Positions 35,673 to 46,452 are shown, counted from the stretch's first letter. The stretch: 64,000 bases of DNA from Synechococcus sp. RS9909 (GCF_014279595.1 NZ_CP047943.1:434001-498000), one strand, 5' to 3'. A program made the numbers and translations. The notes: generated by a model not told the origin, from the sequence alone.

Positions 35673-35740
35673 GGTGGGAAGCCAGCGACGGCGTTGCCGA
35701 AGCCAGCACTCCCAGAGGGAGGGGCGGCGGCTTGGGGTGC

Positions 35741-36055
35741 TCAGGTCTCGGGCTCCAGGGTGCTGGTGAGGCCCTTGGCCTTCAGGGTTTCGCAGTAGAA
35801 CTCAGCCGGCTCGAGATCACACACAATCACCAACCCCACACCGGTGTTGTGGGCCTCAAGCATCACCGCCATGGCATCTTGCTCGCTGAGCTGTGGCACG
35901 ACCTGCCGCAGGGTCGTCACCACATACTCCATGGTGTTGACCGGATCGTTGTGCAGCAGCACTTTGTAGCGGGGAGAATGTTTCCTCACCCGCTCGGTCT
36001 GCTTGTCGAGCACGGCGGCCCCGCCGGGGCTGGTGCTGGAGGTGGAACCCACCAT
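35741..36055 (-). CDS. clpS: ATP-dependent Clp protease adaptor ClpS
   Basis: A 104-residue N-end-rule adaptor that hands substrates to ClpAP/ClpCP. It has the conserved YKVLLHNDPVNTMEYVV (Asp/Asn at the degron pocket) and VMLEAHNTGVGLVIV. ATG 36055 gives the usual flexible N-terminus; ATGs at 36094 and 36097 are also in frame, but would extend past the usual length. It lies between CPBP and dapL on the same strand. Confidence 0.93.
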   Translation of the reverse strand: MVGSTSSTSPGGAAVLDKQTERVRKHSPRYKVLLHNDPVNTMEYVVTTLRQVVPQLSEQDAMAVMLEAHNTGVGLVIVCDLEPAEFYCETLKAKGLTSTLEPET

Positions 36056-36093
36056 GGCCAGATCGCTGCGGTGCATTGAATGTAAGGCGGCCA

Positions 36094-37323
36094 TCATCCG
36101 AGGCGGCGGATCCGGGCCATGGCCTCCTCCACGTTGCTGCGGCTGTTGAAGGCGGAGAGGCGGAAGTAGCCCTCACCGGCAGCGCCGAACCCACTGCCGG
36201 GGGTGCCCACCACATGGGCCTTGTGGAGAAGATGGTCAAAGAACCCCCAGGAGTCGAGGCCTTCGGGGGTCTTCAGCCACACATAGGGCGCATGTTCACC
36301 GCCATGCACCTCGATCCCCGCGGCTGATAACTCCCGTCGAATGATGGCGGCGTTCTCCATATAGAAGCTCACCAGTGCCTTCACTTCGGCCTGGCCCTGG
36401 GGTGAATACACCGCTTCTGCGCCTCGCTGAATGATGTAGCTCACCCCGTTGAACTTGGTGCTCTGGCGGCGATTCCACAGGCCCCACAGTTCCACCTCGC
36501 TGCCATCGGCGGCCTGGCCCTTGAGCCCCTTCGGCACCACGGTGAAAGCACAGCGGGTGCCGGTGAAGCCGGCATTTTTCGAGAAGGAGCGAAATTCGAT
36601 GGCGCAGTCGCGGGCGCCCTCGATCTCGTAGATCGAATGCGGCAGGGAGGGATCCTGGATGAAGGCTTCATAGGCCGCATCGAACAGGATCAGGGCCTTG
36701 TGGGCGCGGGCGAAATCGACCCAGGCTTTCAGTTGTTCCTTGCTGGCCACCGCACCGGTGGGGTTGTTGGGGAAGCAGAGATAGATCAGATCCACCGGTT
36801 CACTCGGGATCTGGGCGGCGAAGCCGTTCTCGGCACTGATCGGCAGGTAACGAAGGCCGCCGTAACGACCGTTCTCACCAGCCTCGCCGGTGCGGCCGGC
36901 CATCACGTTGCTGTCGACGTACACCGGATACACCGGATCGGTGACGGCGATGCGATTGCCCTCTCCGAGGATGTCGAGAATGTTGCTGCTGTCGCATTTG
37001 GAGCCGTCGGAGACAAAGATCTCCTCCGCATCCACGGCGCAGCCCCGCGCCTGAAAATCGTTGGTGGCGATTGCTTCGCGGAGCCAGCCATACCCCTGTT
37101 CGGGGCCGTAGCCATGAAAGCCCTCCGGCGTGCCCATCGCGTCGATCGCCGCCTTCATCGCCTCGCGGCAAGCCTGGGGCAGCGGTTCGGTCACATCACC
37201 GATCCCCAGGCGGATCAGGGCGGCATCAGGATGCTCGGCACCGAAGCTTTTCACCCGGCGGGCGATCTCCGGAAACAGATAGCCGGCTTTGAGTTTCAGA
37301 TAGTTGCTGTTGACCAGAACCAC
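36094..37323 (-). CDS. dapL: LL-diaminopimelate aminotransferase
   Basis: A 409-residue PLP-dependent aminotransferase that makes LL-diaminopimelate directly from tetrahydrodipicolinate, the lysine route of cyanobacteria and plants. The PLP lysine is in [14 protein letters not shown], and CFPNNPTG is the family fingerprint. The family start is the [17 protein letters not shown] stretch, so GTG 37323 just before it is chosen over the upstream ATG. It is the first gene of a run with clpS and the CPBP protease. Confidence 0.94.
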   Translation of the reverse strand: MVLVNSNYLKLKAGYLFPEIARRVKSFGAEHPDAALIRLGIGDVTEPLPQACREAMKAAIDAMGTPEGFHGYGPEQGYGWLREAIATNDFQARGCAVDAEEIFVSDGSKCDSSNILDILGEGNRIAVTDPVYPVYVDSNVMAGRTGEAGENGRYGGLRYLPISAENGFAAQIPSEPVDLIYLCFPNNPTGAVASKEQLKAWVDFARAHKALILFDAAYEAFIQDPSLPHSIYEIEGARDCAIEFRSFSKNAGFTGTRCAFTVVPKGLKGQAADGSEVELWGLWNRRQSTKFNGVSYIIQRGAEAVYSPQGQAEVKALVSFYMENAAIIRRELSAAGIEVHGGEHAPYVWLKTPEGLDSWGFFDHLLHKAHVVGTPGSGFGAAGEGYFRLSAFNSRSNVEEAMARIRRLG

Positions 37324-37418
37324 GGGCACAGGGGGGGCGTTTCTGGGGGGCATCCTGCTATGCGGTCGGCAGATCCGGGGCGATCGCTCCATACGATGCG
37401 GGAAGCGCTTGCCTGGCC

Positions 37419-40139
37419 ATGACCATTGCGTCCACCAGTCCTGCCGCCGGGATCCCAGCTGGAGCGGCGCCGGCTCTGGATCGGTGGCCGCCGGTGGCGT
37501 TTGAAGCGCTCGTGGCCGAGGGCATCAACAAGCCCGCGCGTTACATGGGCCATGAGCTGGGGGTGAAACCTCGCGACTGGACGACCGCCAGGGTGCGATG
37601 GGCCCTCACCTACCCCGAGGTCTACGAGGTGGGGGCCAGCAATCTCGGCCACATCATCCTGTATTCGATTCTCAACGCCGTTCCTGGTCAGCTCTGCGAT
37701 CGGGCCTATCTGCCCGCGAGTGATCTGGCCACGCGCCTGAGAGACCGGCAGCTTCCCCTGTTTGCGGTGGAGAGTCGGCGTCCCTTGCCGGCCTTCGACA
37801 TCCTTGGTTTCAGTCTCAGTTACGAGCTGGGGGCCACCAATATCCTCGAGATGCTGGATCTCGCCGGGGTGCCGCTGCATGCCAGCGAACGGGGCGATCG
37901 TCCCTTGCAGGATCCCGAGGCGCCACCGCTGATCTTTGCGGGTGGACCGACGGCCACCAGCAACCCTGAGCCCTACGCCGCCTTCTTTGATTTCATTGCC
38001 CTCGGCGATGGTGAGGAACTGCTGCCCGAAATCGGGCTGGTGGTGGCCGATGCCAAGGCAGCGGGCTGGTCCCGTTCACGTCTGCTTCGCGATCTCGCCC
38101 AGGTGCCGGGCGTGTATGTGCCCTCGCTCTATGCCCCCGGCGCCGACGGCGTCACGGTGGAGCCCCTGCATGCCGATCTGCCCCGACGCCTGCTGCGTCG
38201 CGTCGCCACCCCGATGCCGCACTACGCCATGGGCCTGGTGCCCCACGTGGAAACCGTTCATGACCGGCTCACCGTGGAGATCCGCCGCGGCTGCACCCGC
38301 GGCTGTCGGTTCTGCCAACCGGGCATGCTCACCCGCCCCGCCCGGGACGTGGAACCTGACGCCGTGATCGAGGCGGTGGAAACCGGGATGGCGATGACTG
38401 GCTACAGCGACTTTTCCCTGCTGTCGCTGAGCTGCAGCGACTACCTGGCCCTGCCGGCGGTCGGGGTGGAGTTGCGCAACCGTCTGGCCGATCGCAACGT
38501 GACGCTCCAGCTGCCCAGCCAGCGGGTCGATCGTTTTGATGACGACATCGCCCATATCCTCGGCGGTGGTCGCCAGGCCGGTCTCACCTTTGCGCCGGAA
38601 GCGGGAACGCAGCGTCTGCGCGACATCGTCAACAAGGGCCTCACCGATGCGGATCTGCTCAACGGAATCCGTACGGCGATGCAGAACGGGTATCGCAAGG
38701 TGAAGCTCTATTTCATGATCGGTCTACCCGGGGAAACGGATGCCGATGTGCTCGGCATCGCCGAGACCTGCCGGATGCTTCAAGAGCGTTGCCGCGACCT
38801 GGGGCGGCTGAATCTGAACATCACGATCAGCAATTTCACGCCGAAGCCCCACACACCGTTTCAGTGGCACAGCGTGTCCACCAGCGAATTCCGGCGCCGC
38901 CAGGAGCTGTTACGGCACGCGTCCCGGTCGCTCCGGGGGGTGCGGTTCAACTTCACCGATGTGCGGCTGTCGGCGATGGAAGACTTCGTGGGGCGAGGAG
39001 ACCGGCGCCTGGCCCCCGTGATCGAGGCGGCCTGGCGGGCCGGTGCCGGCATGGATGCCTGGTTTGAGTCGTTGGATCGCACCGATGCCGCCTGGACGGA
39101 AGCGATCGCTGCTGCCGGGCTCGAGGGTCGCTACCGGGATCTCGAGCTCGGCGGCTGGAGTGCAGCCGCTGCGTTGGATCGGGATGATCTGGAGCGGTTC
39201 TGCCTGCAGCCGCTGCCCTGGGATCATATCGACACCGGCCTTGCCAAAACCTGGCTGGCCGAGGATCTGCAACGGGCGCTGGCGGCGGCGGTGGTGCCCG
39301 ATTGTTCCTTCGAGGGGTGCAGCAGCTGCGGCGTGTGTGGACCGGATCTCGGTCACAACGTGGTGGTGCCTCCCCCCCAGGTGCCCGAGCAGCGCCCAAC
39401 GCTGCCACCGCCGAGTGCCCGGGTCTGTCGCCTCCGCTTCGGCTTCAGCAAAACAGGCGCGATGGCCCTGCTCAGTCATCTTGATCTGGTGCGGATGCTG
39501 GAGCGCTCCCTGCGGCGTTCCGGCTTGCCGGTGAGTTACACCGGCGGATTTCACCCCCTGCCCCGCCTGCAGATTGCCCTGGCCCTCCCCCTGGGGGTGG
39601 AAGCCTATGGGGAATGGTTGGATCTGGAATTTCTGGAGATGGTGGATCCTGCCGCTGCGATGGAGGCCTGGCAGCGCACGCTTCCCGCAGGCTTCCAGTT
39701 GCGCTCTGTGGAAGCGGTGCCTGTCTTCGAGCCGAGCCTGTCGCAACGGCTGGCATCGGCCGAATGGCGATTTCGTCTTCGGCCCGTCTCGGGCGAGATC
39801 CTGACCCCCGAGCGGTGGGATGGGGCAATGGCTGCTGTGTTGGCCAGGGAGGTGTTGGTGTGGCACGACACCGATAAAAAAGGGCGGCCGCGGCAGCGGG
39901 ACTGCCGCCCATCGCTCCTGGCCCTGCGTCGACTCGAGGCGGAGCCGGCCGTCCCCATGCCCTTCGCCCTCGAGGCTGCCATCGATGCCCAGGGGCGCAG
40001 CCTCAGGCCAGTGCAACTTCAGCATTGGCTTGCGGAAGCCCTGGCACTCGAGCTGAGCGTTCACTCCCTCGAGCGCACAGCGTTACGGCTGCACCCCGCC
40101 GCCACGCCAGTGCTAGGTTGCCATCAAGACGACACCTGA
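37419..40139 (+). CDS. TIGR03960-type B12-binding radical SAM protein with DUF2344 domain
   Basis: A 906-residue protein. The N-terminal half has the TIGR03960 pattern, with the cluster motif CTRGCRFC (C292, C296, C299). The C-terminal third (from about 670) has the DUF2344/TIGR03936 pattern ([27 protein letters not shown]). A cysteine-rich insertion ([13 protein letters not shown]) separates them. In cyanobacteria this gene lies directly before rne, as here, which suggests a role in RNA metabolism; the reaction is unknown. Confidence 0.88.
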   Translation: MTIASTSPAAGIPAGAAPALDRWPPVAFEALVAEGINKPARYMGHELGVKPRDWTTARVRWALTYPEVYEVGASNLGHIILYSILNAVPGQLCDRAYLPASDLATRLRDRQLPLFAVESRRPLPAFDILGFSLSYELGATNILEMLDLAGVPLHASERGDRPLQDPEAPPLIFAGGPTATSNPEPYAAFFDFIALGDGEELLPEIGLVVADAKAAGWSRSRLLRDLAQVPGVYVPSLYAPGADGVTVEPLHADLPRRLLRRVATPMPHYAMGLVPHVETVHDRLTVEIRRGCTRGCRFCQPGMLTRPARDVEPDAVIEAVETGMAMTGYSDFSLLSLSCSDYLALPAVGVELRNRLADRNVTLQLPSQRVDRFDDDIAHILGGGRQAGLTFAPEAGTQRLRDIVNKGLTDADLLNGIRTAMQNGYRKVKLYFMIGLPGETDADVLGIAETCRMLQERCRDLGRLNLNITISNFTPKPHTPFQWHSVSTSEFRRRQELLRHASRSLRGVRFNFTDVRLSAMEDFVGRGDRRLAPVIEAAWRAGAGMDAWFESLDRTDAAWTEAIAAAGLEGRYRDLELGGWSAAAALDRDDLERFCLQPLPWDHIDTGLAKTWLAEDLQRALAAAVVPDCSFEGCSSCGVCGPDLGHNVVVPPPQVPEQRPTLPPPSARVCRLRFGFSKTGAMALLSHLDLVRMLERSLRRSGLPVSYTGGFHPLPRLQIALALPLGVEAYGEWLDLEFLEMVDPAAAMEAWQRTLPAGFQLRSVEAVPVFEPSLSQRLASAEWRFRLRPVSGEILTPERWDGAMAAVLAREVLVWHDTDKKGRPRQRDCRPSLLALRRLEAEPAVPMPFALEAAIDAQGRSLRPVQLQHWLAEALALELSVHSLERTALRLHPAATPVLGCHQDDT

Positions 40140-40388
40140 TGGGCGTTTTCGCCATCACGACGTCCCGGCTTCTTGCTCCCAGATCCTGAGGACAACGAGG
40201 CCCTACCGCCTCCGGTTCCGTCCAATTCGATGGTTGGGTCGGAATTGTTCATAGGAGGTCATCCTCCGATTTCTTTGATAGCGGCTCCGGCCATTGCGGC
40301 TTTAGCCCTTGTTGTTTCTTCCCCGTGCAGCGGGCCGGTAGGCCCTTGATCGGGTTCCAGCCCCGACGGGCGCTCACTGACCTTCTCC
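40140..40388 (+). promoter_or_regulatory. Structured 249-bp leader region of rne
   Basis: No gene is present. The region contains several small perfect hairpins: GGAGG/CCTCC with loop TCAT (40254-40267), which hides a ribosome-binding-like GGAGG, and GGGCC/GGCCC with loop GGTA (40332-40345). Long structured 5' leaders are used for rne autoregulation in E. coli and are seen in cyanobacteria. A promoter cannot be pinned down. Confidence 0.5.
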
Positions 40389-42356
40389 ATGCCCCAGCAG
40401 ATAGTCATCGCCGAGCAGCTGCGGATCGCCGCAGTGCTCACCGATGAGCGTGTTGATGAACTGATCGTTGCCCAGGGCCGATACCAGATCGGTGACGTGT
40501 ATCTCGGCACCGTTGAAAATGTGTTGCCTGGAATCGACGCCGCTTTCGTCAACATCGGTGAGAGCGAAAAGAATGGATTCATTCATGTCACCGATCTCGG
40601 CCCCCTCCGCCTGAAGAAAGGGGCGGCCGGCATCACCGAATTGCTCGAGCCCCGTCAGCGGGTGTTGGTGCAAGTGATGAAGGAGCCCACCGGCACCAAG
40701 GGGCCAAGGCTCACCGGCAACCTGGCCTTGCCCGGTCGCTATTTGGTGCTTCAGCCCAGTGGCCAGGGCGTTAACATCTCTCGCCGGATCAGTGCCGAAG
40801 GCGAGCGCAACCGTTTGCGAGCCCTCGGTGTGTTGGTGAAGCCGCCCGGCGCTGGCTTGCTGATCCGCACGGAAGCGGAGGGGATCAGCGAGGAGCTGCT
40901 GATTGATGACCTCGAGGCCCTGTTGCGGCAATGGGAGGCGATCCAGCGGGCTGCAGAAACGGCCACCCCTCCGGTGCTCCTCAACCGTGATGAAGACTTC
41001 ATCCACCGTATCCTGCGCGATCACACCGGCCCTGAGCTGGTGCGCGTTGTGGTGGATGATCCCGCTGCGGTGGAGCGGGTGAGCAGCTTCTTGGGTGAGG
41101 AGGGCGCCAATGTGCTGGTGGAGTCCCACCCGGAGCCGGGCGAACTTCTTGAGCATTACAAGGTCAATGCGGCCATCCGGGATGCCCTCAAGCCCCGCGT
41201 CGATCTTCCGTCCGGCGGCTACGTGATCATCGAGCCCACCGAGGCGCTCACGGTGATCGACGTCAATTCCGGCTCGTTCACCCGTTCGGCCAATGCGCGC
41301 GAAACGGTGTTGTGGACCAACTGTGAGGCGGCTGTGGAGATCGCCCGACAGCTGAAGTTGCGCAACATCGGTGGCGTGATCATTGTCGATTTCATCGACA
41401 TGGATTCGCGGCGTGATCAGCTCCAGTTGCTGGAGTATTTCACCGCCGCCATTCGCAACGACAGTGCCCGGCCTCAGATCGCCCAGCTCACGGAGCTCGG
41501 CCTCGTGGAGCTGACCCGTAAACGGCAGGGCCAGAACATCTATGAGCTGTTCGGACGGGCCTGCCCCAGCTGCGGAGGGCTGGGCCATGTGGCCGTGCTG
41601 CCCGGCAAGGATCTGCTGCAACCGTTGGCCACGGCAACGGGCCTGGTGCGCTCGGCTGCGTCGGCCCGGGCAGAGGTGGCGCCGCCTGCGGAGGCTGGAT
41701 CCGTCCGTCGCCGTCGCGGCGGACGGGGGCGTGGCGGTGCTGCAGCCGCTGCTGACGACACCATCAGCACCGTCAGTGCCGACGCCAGCTCGGCCGAGGT
41801 GGATGTGTCGGATGCCGTGGCCACCCAGGAGTTGCCATCCCGCCGCCAGGATCCTGAGTTGGTGGCGGTGCCGATGACGGATCAGCAGGAGGAGGTGTAT
41901 GGCTGGTTGGGCCTCAATCCTGCGCTGCTGTTGGATGAGCCGCCCGAGAGTGACAACCTCATGGTGCGGGTCGTGCGCCCCGGTGCCGATGCGGAGGCGG
42001 TGTTGGAGGAAGCGCGCCAGCACCTGGCCGCTGCGGGCAGCCGGCGGCGGCGGCGGGGCAGTCGGGGCGGCACCCGGAGCAACGGTCGCGGTGCCGGCGC
42101 GAACGGTGACGCAGGCGCTACCGATCGCGGCAGTGCGGAGCGCGACGCTGCCCCTCTGATGGTGGAGATCACGCCTCTGGAGATCACCCCGTTGGACACC
42201 AGTCCGCTGGAGCCTGCACTTCAGACGCCTGAACCGCAGACGCCTGAACCCGTTGGCACCATGCCGTTGTCTGCCACCAGCGCCGATGAGGGCGTCGATC
42301 CGGATCAGGAGCCTCGCCGCCGCCGTCGCCGCTCCTCGGCGGCCACAGCGGACTGA
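40389..42356 (+). CDS. rne: Ribonuclease E/G
   Basis: A 655-residue single-strand endoribonuclease of the RNase E/G family that starts decay and processes rRNA and tRNA. The S1 domain covers about residues 35-115, catalytic Asp291 is in VIDVNSG and Asp334 in IIVDFIDMD, and the zinc-link is CPSC (392-395). The C-terminal part is shorter than in E. coli and low in complexity. It ends in RRRRRRSSA (643-651), the cyanobacterial nonapeptide that binds PNPase. It lies 20 bp upstream of rnhB. Confidence 0.95.
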   Translation: MPQQIVIAEQLRIAAVLTDERVDELIVAQGRYQIGDVYLGTVENVLPGIDAAFVNIGESEKNGFIHVTDLGPLRLKKGAAGITELLEPRQRVLVQVMKEPTGTKGPRLTGNLALPGRYLVLQPSGQGVNISRRISAEGERNRLRALGVLVKPPGAGLLIRTEAEGISEELLIDDLEALLRQWEAIQRAAETATPPVLLNRDEDFIHRILRDHTGPELVRVVVDDPAAVERVSSFLGEEGANVLVESHPEPGELLEHYKVNAAIRDALKPRVDLPSGGYVIIEPTEALTVIDVNSGSFTRSANARETVLWTNCEAAVEIARQLKLRNIGGVIIVDFIDMDSRRDQLQLLEYFTAAIRNDSARPQIAQLTELGLVELTRKRQGQNIYELFGRACPSCGGLGHVAVLPGKDLLQPLATATGLVRSAASARAEVAPPAEAGSVRRRRGGRGRGGAAAAADDTISTVSADASSAEVDVSDAVATQELPSRRQDPELVAVPMTDQQEEVYGWLGLNPALLLDEPPESDNLMVRVVRPGADAEAVLEEARQHLAAAGSRRRRRGSRGGTRSNGRGAGANGDAGATDRGSAERDAAPLMVEITPLEITPLDTSPLEPALQTPEPQTPEPVGTMPLSATSADEGVDPDQEPRRRRRRSSAATAD

Positions 42357-42375
42357 TCCCCTGTCCAGAGCCGCG

Positions 42376-43014
42376 ATGGCGGAATGGACGGCGGGGGTGG
42401 ATGAAGTCGGCCGGGGCTGTTGGTTCGGTCCGGTGCTGGCGGCGGCCGTGGTGTTGTCGGAGCCCGCAGCATCGCGTCTGCTGGCCCAAGGGCTCACCGA
42501 CAGCAAGCGGCTCAGCCAGCGTCGTCGCGCCCAGCTGGTGCCGTTGATTGAAGCGGAAGCCTGCGCCTGGGCTCTGGGGCAGGCGTCGGCGCAGGACATT
42601 GACAGCGGAGGCATCCGCGCAGCGACCGAGCTGGCGATGCTGCGCGCCTTGCAGCGCTTGCCTCGCTGTCCTGATCAGGTGCTGGTGGATGGGGTGTTGC
42701 CGCTCCGGCTCTGGCTGGGCCCCCAGGAGACGATCGTGCGAGGTGACAGTCACTGTGCCTCCATTGCGGCCGCCAGTGTGTTGGCCAAGCAAGCCCGCGA
42801 TGGTCTGATCCAGCGTCTGGCCTGCCATTTTCCTGAGTACGGTCTGGAGCGCCATGCCGGCTATGGCACCGCCCGGCATCGCCAGGCGCTGCTGAGACAC
42901 GGCCCCACGCCTCTGCATCGCCGCACCTTTCTGCGCAAGCTGTTCAGCGCGATGCCGGATCCCGGCACCAGGCCTGAAAGTCGGCCACCAGCTGCCGACC
43001 GACGCGTCCCTTGA
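42376..43014 (+). CDS. rnhB: Ribonuclease HII
   Basis: A 212-residue RNase HII that removes ribonucleotides from RNA-DNA hybrids. The N-terminal [15 protein letters not shown] carries the catalytic Asp9 and Glu10; a third Asp lies in VLVDGVLPL, and [14 protein letters not shown] is the family signature. ATG 42376 follows 19 bp after the rne stop. The last 71 bp overlap the end of the convergent DUF1997 gene, the longest overlap in the window, and code a tail beyond the usual family end. Confidence 0.95.
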   Translation: MAEWTAGVDEVGRGCWFGPVLAAAVVLSEPAASRLLAQGLTDSKRLSQRRRAQLVPLIEAEACAWALGQASAQDIDSGGIRAATELAMLRALQRLPRCPDQVLVDGVLPLRLWLGPQETIVRGDSHCASIAAASVLAKQARDGLIQRLACHFPEYGLERHAGYGTARHRQALLRHGPTPLHRRTFLRKLFSAMPDPGTRPESRPPAADRRVP

Positions 43015-43486
43015 TCGTGAGCAGGATGCCGTTGAGGATGGATTCGCCGGTGCTCTCCAGCACCTTGCGAGGAATCAAGCGCAGCAAGGGCGGCTGACTC
43101 ACCTGCACTCCGAGGGTGGCGAGTCCCTGCAGACCGGAGTCGCCGGCTTCCAGCACCGCTTCCAGGCTCAACTGAAAATCATCCACCAGGCCGAGGCCTT
43201 CAAGATTGGCCTCGATCGCCCGCATGATCAGCCGATGGTCGGAATGGCTGATCTCCAGGCTCACCACCGGCTTCACCCGCAACTGAAACACCTGCAGGGT
43301 GGTGACGGTGTAGCGGTACCGGCCAGGAGACAGCAGGGTGAGTTGCTGAGGATCCAGGAGGGCCTTGATGACCCGGTCTGTTTCCTGGAGGTAGGCCGGC
43401 AGTGCCTCCGCCTGCTCGTGGACAGGAAGATCCAGGTGCTGGCTGGCGCGGAAGGCCAGGGGCATGGGCGGCGGCAGAGGCGGCAT
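42944..43486 (-). CDS. DUF1997 family protein
   Basis: A 180-residue soluble protein of the cyanobacterial and plastid DUF1997 family, function unknown. It begins [24 protein letters not shown] (split here at the conserved [11 protein letters not shown]) and continues [22 protein letters not shown], a beta-rich layout like SRPBCC-type folds. ATG 43486 or 43466 could start it. It is divergent from pheA (30 bp) and overlaps rnhB by 71 bp at the 3' end. Confidence 0.75.
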   Translation of the reverse strand: MPPLPPPMPLAFRASQHLDLPVHEQAEALPAYLQETDRVIKALLDPQQLTLLSPGRYRYTVTTLQVFQLRVKPVVSLEISHSDHRLIMRAIEANLEGLGLVDDFQLSLEAVLEAGDSGLQGLATLGVQVSQPPLLRLIPRKVLESTGESILNGILLTIKGRVGRQLVADFQAWCRDPASR

Positions 43487-43516
43487 GATCCTATCGAGTG
43501 TCTGTGGAACGAATCG

Positions 43517-44362
43517 ATGCCCACCCGCGTGGCTTTTCTCGGGCCGGAAGGGACCTATGGCGAGCGTGCGGCCCGTGCCATGGTGAGGCTGGAAGGCCTG
43601 GAGGCGGTGGAACTGGTTCCCTGCGCTGGCCTGCGGTCGGTGGTGGAGCACGTGGCCGATGGCCGTTGTGGCGCCGCCGTGGTGCCCGTGGAGAATTCCG
43701 TGGAGGGTGGGGTGACCGCCAGCCTCGATGGGCTCTGGTCCCATCCCCAGCTGTGCATTCGCAGGGCGCTGGTGCTCCCGATCCGTCATGCCCTGCTCAG
43801 CAGTGGCCGCCTGGACCAGATCTCGGAAGTGCTCTCCCACCCCCAGGCCCTGGCCCAGTGCAGTGGCTGGTTGGCTGAGCATCTACCGGGTGCCCTGCAG
43901 CTCCCCACCAGCTCCACGGCGGAAGCTGCACGCATGGTGCGAGGCAGCCAGTTTCGAGCGGCGATCGCCAGCCGTTCGCTCGCCACGCCGGGAGCGCTGG
44001 AGGTGTTGGCCTATCCGATCAATGACGCCGTCGGCAACTGCACCCGGTTTCTCTTGTTGCAACGCGGCGATCGATGCCAATCGGGTGACGTGGCCAGCCT
44101 GGCCTTCTCCCTGCATCGCAACGCGCCTGGAGCCCTCCTGGAGGCCCTGGGCGCTGTGGCGGCGCTGGGCCTGAACATGAGTCGGATCGAATCGCGACCG
44201 TCGAAGCGTGAACTGGGTGAATACGTGTTTTTTGTGGATGTGGAGCTGCCCCCGGGAGACGATGGTCTCCTGCTCAGTGCCCTGACGGAACGCTTGTCTC
44301 CGTTCTGCGAGCACCTGAGCCAATTCGGCGCCTATCCCAGCACGGAGTTGGAGCCTGATTAA
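43517..44362 (+). CDS. pheA: Prephenate dehydratase
   Basis: A 281-residue stand-alone prephenate dehydratase, which makes phenylpyruvate for phenylalanine. The catalytic domain (1-180) begins RVAFLGPEGTYGERAA and has the NDAVGNCTRF motif near 178. The C-terminal ACT domain (about 195-275, NAPGALLEALGAVAALGLNM, ESRPSK) should give feedback control. No chorismate mutase domain is present. Its last 4 bp overlap the next convergent gene. Confidence 0.96.
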   Translation: MPTRVAFLGPEGTYGERAARAMVRLEGLEAVELVPCAGLRSVVEHVADGRCGAAVVPVENSVEGGVTASLDGLWSHPQLCIRRALVLPIRHALLSSGRLDQISEVLSHPQALAQCSGWLAEHLPGALQLPTSSTAEAARMVRGSQFRAAIASRSLATPGALEVLAYPINDAVGNCTRFLLLQRGDRCQSGDVASLAFSLHRNAPGALLEALGAVAALGLNMSRIESRPSKRELGEYVFFVDVELPPGDDGLLLSALTERLSPFCEHLSQFGAYPSTELEPD

Positions 44363-45303
44363 TCACGGCGGAACACCCCGAACTGCATCAGCCCGGTGGC
44401 GAACGCCCAGTGCATCAAAAGGAGCGTTGGCGTTTCCCTCAAGCCTTGCAGCACTGCCTTGGGGCCGAGGCTGAGCACGGCGCCGGGGCGACGCACGCCC
44501 TCCATGATCGAGTCAATCCAGGAGGGCAGGGTCGCCGCGGTCCAGTCGGCGCTGACGATGGTGCCGCCATGGTTGTAGGGGCTGGCGTTGAGATTGGCGC
44601 CAAAGCCTTTGATGCTGGCAAATTCCGGATGGGCCCACTGCGTGAGCAGTTGGTGCATCACCTGCCGCTCGAGCCCCGACATGGCCCCGTCAGAGACATC
44701 GCGGCGATTCCAGTCCGCCACGGCGAGAACGCCGCCGGGGCGGAGCACGCGCAACAGTTCATCGGCGTAACGCTGTTTGTCGGGCATGTGGGGACCGGCC
44801 TCGACGCTCCACACGGCATCAAACTGGCCGTCGGCGAGTTTCAGATCGAGGGCATCCATCACCGCAAAGCGGCAACTCAGACCCGTGGGGGTGAGGCTGG
44901 TGGCGCGGGCCACCTGAGCGGGACTGATGCTGATGCCCAGAACATCAAAGCCGTACTCACGCGCCAGGATTCGGGCGCTGCCGCCAATGCCGCAGCCCAC
45001 ATCGAGAAGGCGCGAGCCGGGGGGCAGCTGATCAAGACCACTCCAGTGCACGAGGGCATGCACGAAATCGGCCTTGGCGGCTCGGAAGTCTCGGCGCCGA
45101 GGCGGCTCGCCGTAGTGCCCGAGGTGCACGTGTTCGCCCCAGAGCTGCTCGAGCAAGCGATCGTCGGTCCAGGCGTCGTAAGCCGCAGCGACACTGGCGC
45201 TGGAGTGATAGGCGCGATTGCGGCGACTCCAGATCGCAAGGCCCACGGCAGCGGCGGCCGTGGGAATGCCAAGGGCCAGGGCGAAGCCGGTGGCGTTCAG
45301 CAT
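44359..45303 (-). CDS. 2-methyl-6-phytyl/solanyl-benzoquinol methyltransferase (Sll0418 type)
   Basis: A 314-residue SAM methyltransferase with an N-terminal membrane anchor (about 8-25). SAM motif I is RLLDVGCGIGG. The stretches YDAWTDDRLLEQLWGEHVHLG (written here as YDAWTDD and EHVHLGHYG) and WSVEAGPHMPDK closely match Sll0418 of Synechocystis, which methylates the precursor of tocopherol and plastoquinone. A gamma-tocopherol methyltransferase is the closest alternative. The 3' end overlaps pheA by 4 bp, and the start overlaps the LON-domain gene by 7 bp. Confidence 0.82.
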   Translation of the reverse strand: MLNATGFALALGIPTAAAAVGLAIWSRRNRAYHSSASVAAAYDAWTDDRLLEQLWGEHVHLGHYGEPPRRRDFRAAKADFVHALVHWSGLDQLPPGSRLLDVGCGIGGSARILAREYGFDVLGISISPAQVARATSLTPTGLSCRFAVMDALDLKLADGQFDAVWSVEAGPHMPDKQRYADELLRVLRPGGVLAVADWNRRDVSDGAMSGLERQVMHQLLTQWAHPEFASIKGFGANLNASPYNHGGTIVSADWTAATLPSWIDSIMEGVRRPGAVLSLGPKAVLQGLRETPTLLLMHWAFATGLMQFGVFRRD

Positions 45304-45953
45304 CCCTCTGAATTCGCCAGCGTGTCGCGGAGCACTGTCCGCGCCGCCAACTGGCGGCGCGTTTCATCGAGCATGGCGAATTCCTGTTCCAGTCGCTCTC
45401 GGGTGTTGGTGAGTTCCAGCAACTCCTGTTGCTGGTCTGCCACAGGACCTCCCAGGTGGGCGCCGATCCAGAACGACAACTCCCGTGGCAGATCGGGCAG
45501 GTCATCGGGAAGGCTGGCGGGTGATCCGGTCAGTTTCCCGGTCAGTTCCACCACATCGCGGAGGGCGTGATCGACGGAGCGAGTGAGTGATTCAAGGTCG
45601 GACTCGGCCGTGACCGGCTCATCTTCGATCCAGCTCACCATGGCCGTGCGGAAGGGGGTCTCGCGCACCACATCCAACACGCGGAAACGCTGTTGGCCCA
45701 GGGTCACGATGTTGCTGCGACCGTCCTCAGCGGTTTGATGCTGCAGAACTTCAGCACAGCACCCCACCGCAGCCATCGCTTGATTCTGTGGATCCCAGCG
45801 CACAACGCCGAAACGGCGATCATCTTCCAGCACGCTCTTGAGCATCATCCGGTAGCGCGACTCGAAAATATGGAGTGGCAGCACCTCACGCGGAAAGAGA
45901 ACAACATCCGGCAGAGGGAACAGCGGTAACTCTCTGACGGACAGGTCAGCCAC
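45297..45953 (-). CDS. LON peptidase substrate-binding domain protein
   Basis: A 218-residue protein made of the LON N-terminal domain only: LPLFPLPDVVLFPREVLPLH with HIFESRYRMM at the N-terminus, and a helical C-terminal part (LLELTNTRERLEQEF). No ATPase or protease domain is present. Such proteins are common in cyanobacteria and of unknown role. It overlaps the start of the quinone methyltransferase gene by 7 bp on the same strand, so the two are likely co-translated. Confidence 0.88.
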   Translation of the reverse strand: MADLSVRELPLFPLPDVVLFPREVLPLHIFESRYRMMLKSVLEDDRRFGVVRWDPQNQAMAAVGCCAEVLQHQTAEDGRSNIVTLGQQRFRVLDVVRETPFRTAMVSWIEDEPVTAESDLESLTRSVDHALRDVVELTGKLTGSPASLPDDLPDLPRELSFWIGAHLGGPVADQQQELLELTNTRERLEQEFAMLDETRRQLAARTVLRDTLANSEGC

Positions 45954-46009
45954 GCAGTTTCATTGCAATCACAGCAATCCTAGGCAGCTGACCCGGGTGA
46001 CGGGGAGGC

Positions 46010-46330
46010 TCAGAGCTTCACTTCAATATCGACACCACTGGGAAGATCCAGCTTCATCAGGGCGTCAATCGTCTTCGCCGAGGGGCTGTAGATGTCGATG
46101 ATCCGGCGGTGGGTGCGGGTCTCGAAATGTTCGCGGGAATCCTTGTCCACATGGGGTGAACGCAGAACGCAATAGATCTTGCGTTTTGTGGGGAGGGGAA
46201 TGGGGCCGATGGCGGTTGCCGCGGTGTTGTCGGCCGTTTCAATGATTTTGTCGCAGGAGAGATCCAGCATGCGGCGATCAAACGCCTTCAGGCGGATGCG
46301 AATCTTCTGCTGAGCAATGGCAGTGGACAT
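46010..46330 (-). CDS. rpsJ: 30S ribosomal protein S10
   Basis: A 106-residue S10 protein, full length ([40 protein letters not shown]). S10 also takes part in NusB-linked antitermination. It is the last gene of the str operon in the order rpsL-rpsG-fusA-tuf-rpsJ, the usual cyanobacterial layout. A long hairpin sits between it and tuf. Confidence 0.98.
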   Translation of the reverse strand: MSTAIAQQKIRIRLKAFDRRMLDLSCDKIIETADNTAATAIGPIPLPTKRKIYCVLRSPHVDKDSREHFETRTHRRIIDIYSPSAKTIDALMKLDLPSGVDIEVKL

Positions 46331-46400
46331 GGAAAGCGCAGGAGAGGCCCCCGCCGGTGGCGGAAGCTGTGAATTGTCGAGGTTCGTCTTGAAAACTTTA

Positions 46401-46432
46401 GGGGATGGCCCTGCCAGAGCAGAACCATCCCC
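46401..46432 (-). promoter_or_regulatory. Long hairpin between tuf and rpsJ
   Basis: An inverted repeat: outer stem GGGGATGG/CCATCCCC (8 bp), a 2x2 internal loop, then inner stem CTGC/GCAG with loop CAGA. On the transcribed strand it is followed by TAAAGTTTTC, a weak T-run. It may act as a partial terminator or processing site that lowers rpsJ relative to tuf. Confidence 0.6.
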
Positions 46433-46452
46433 CGAGACTCATCGCCGTGCGA

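Noticed and set aside
40374-42614. 746-residue open frame on the minus strand
   Set aside because: It lies antisense to rne, has no domain pattern, and is His/Gln/Arg-rich like other shadow frames in high-GC DNA.
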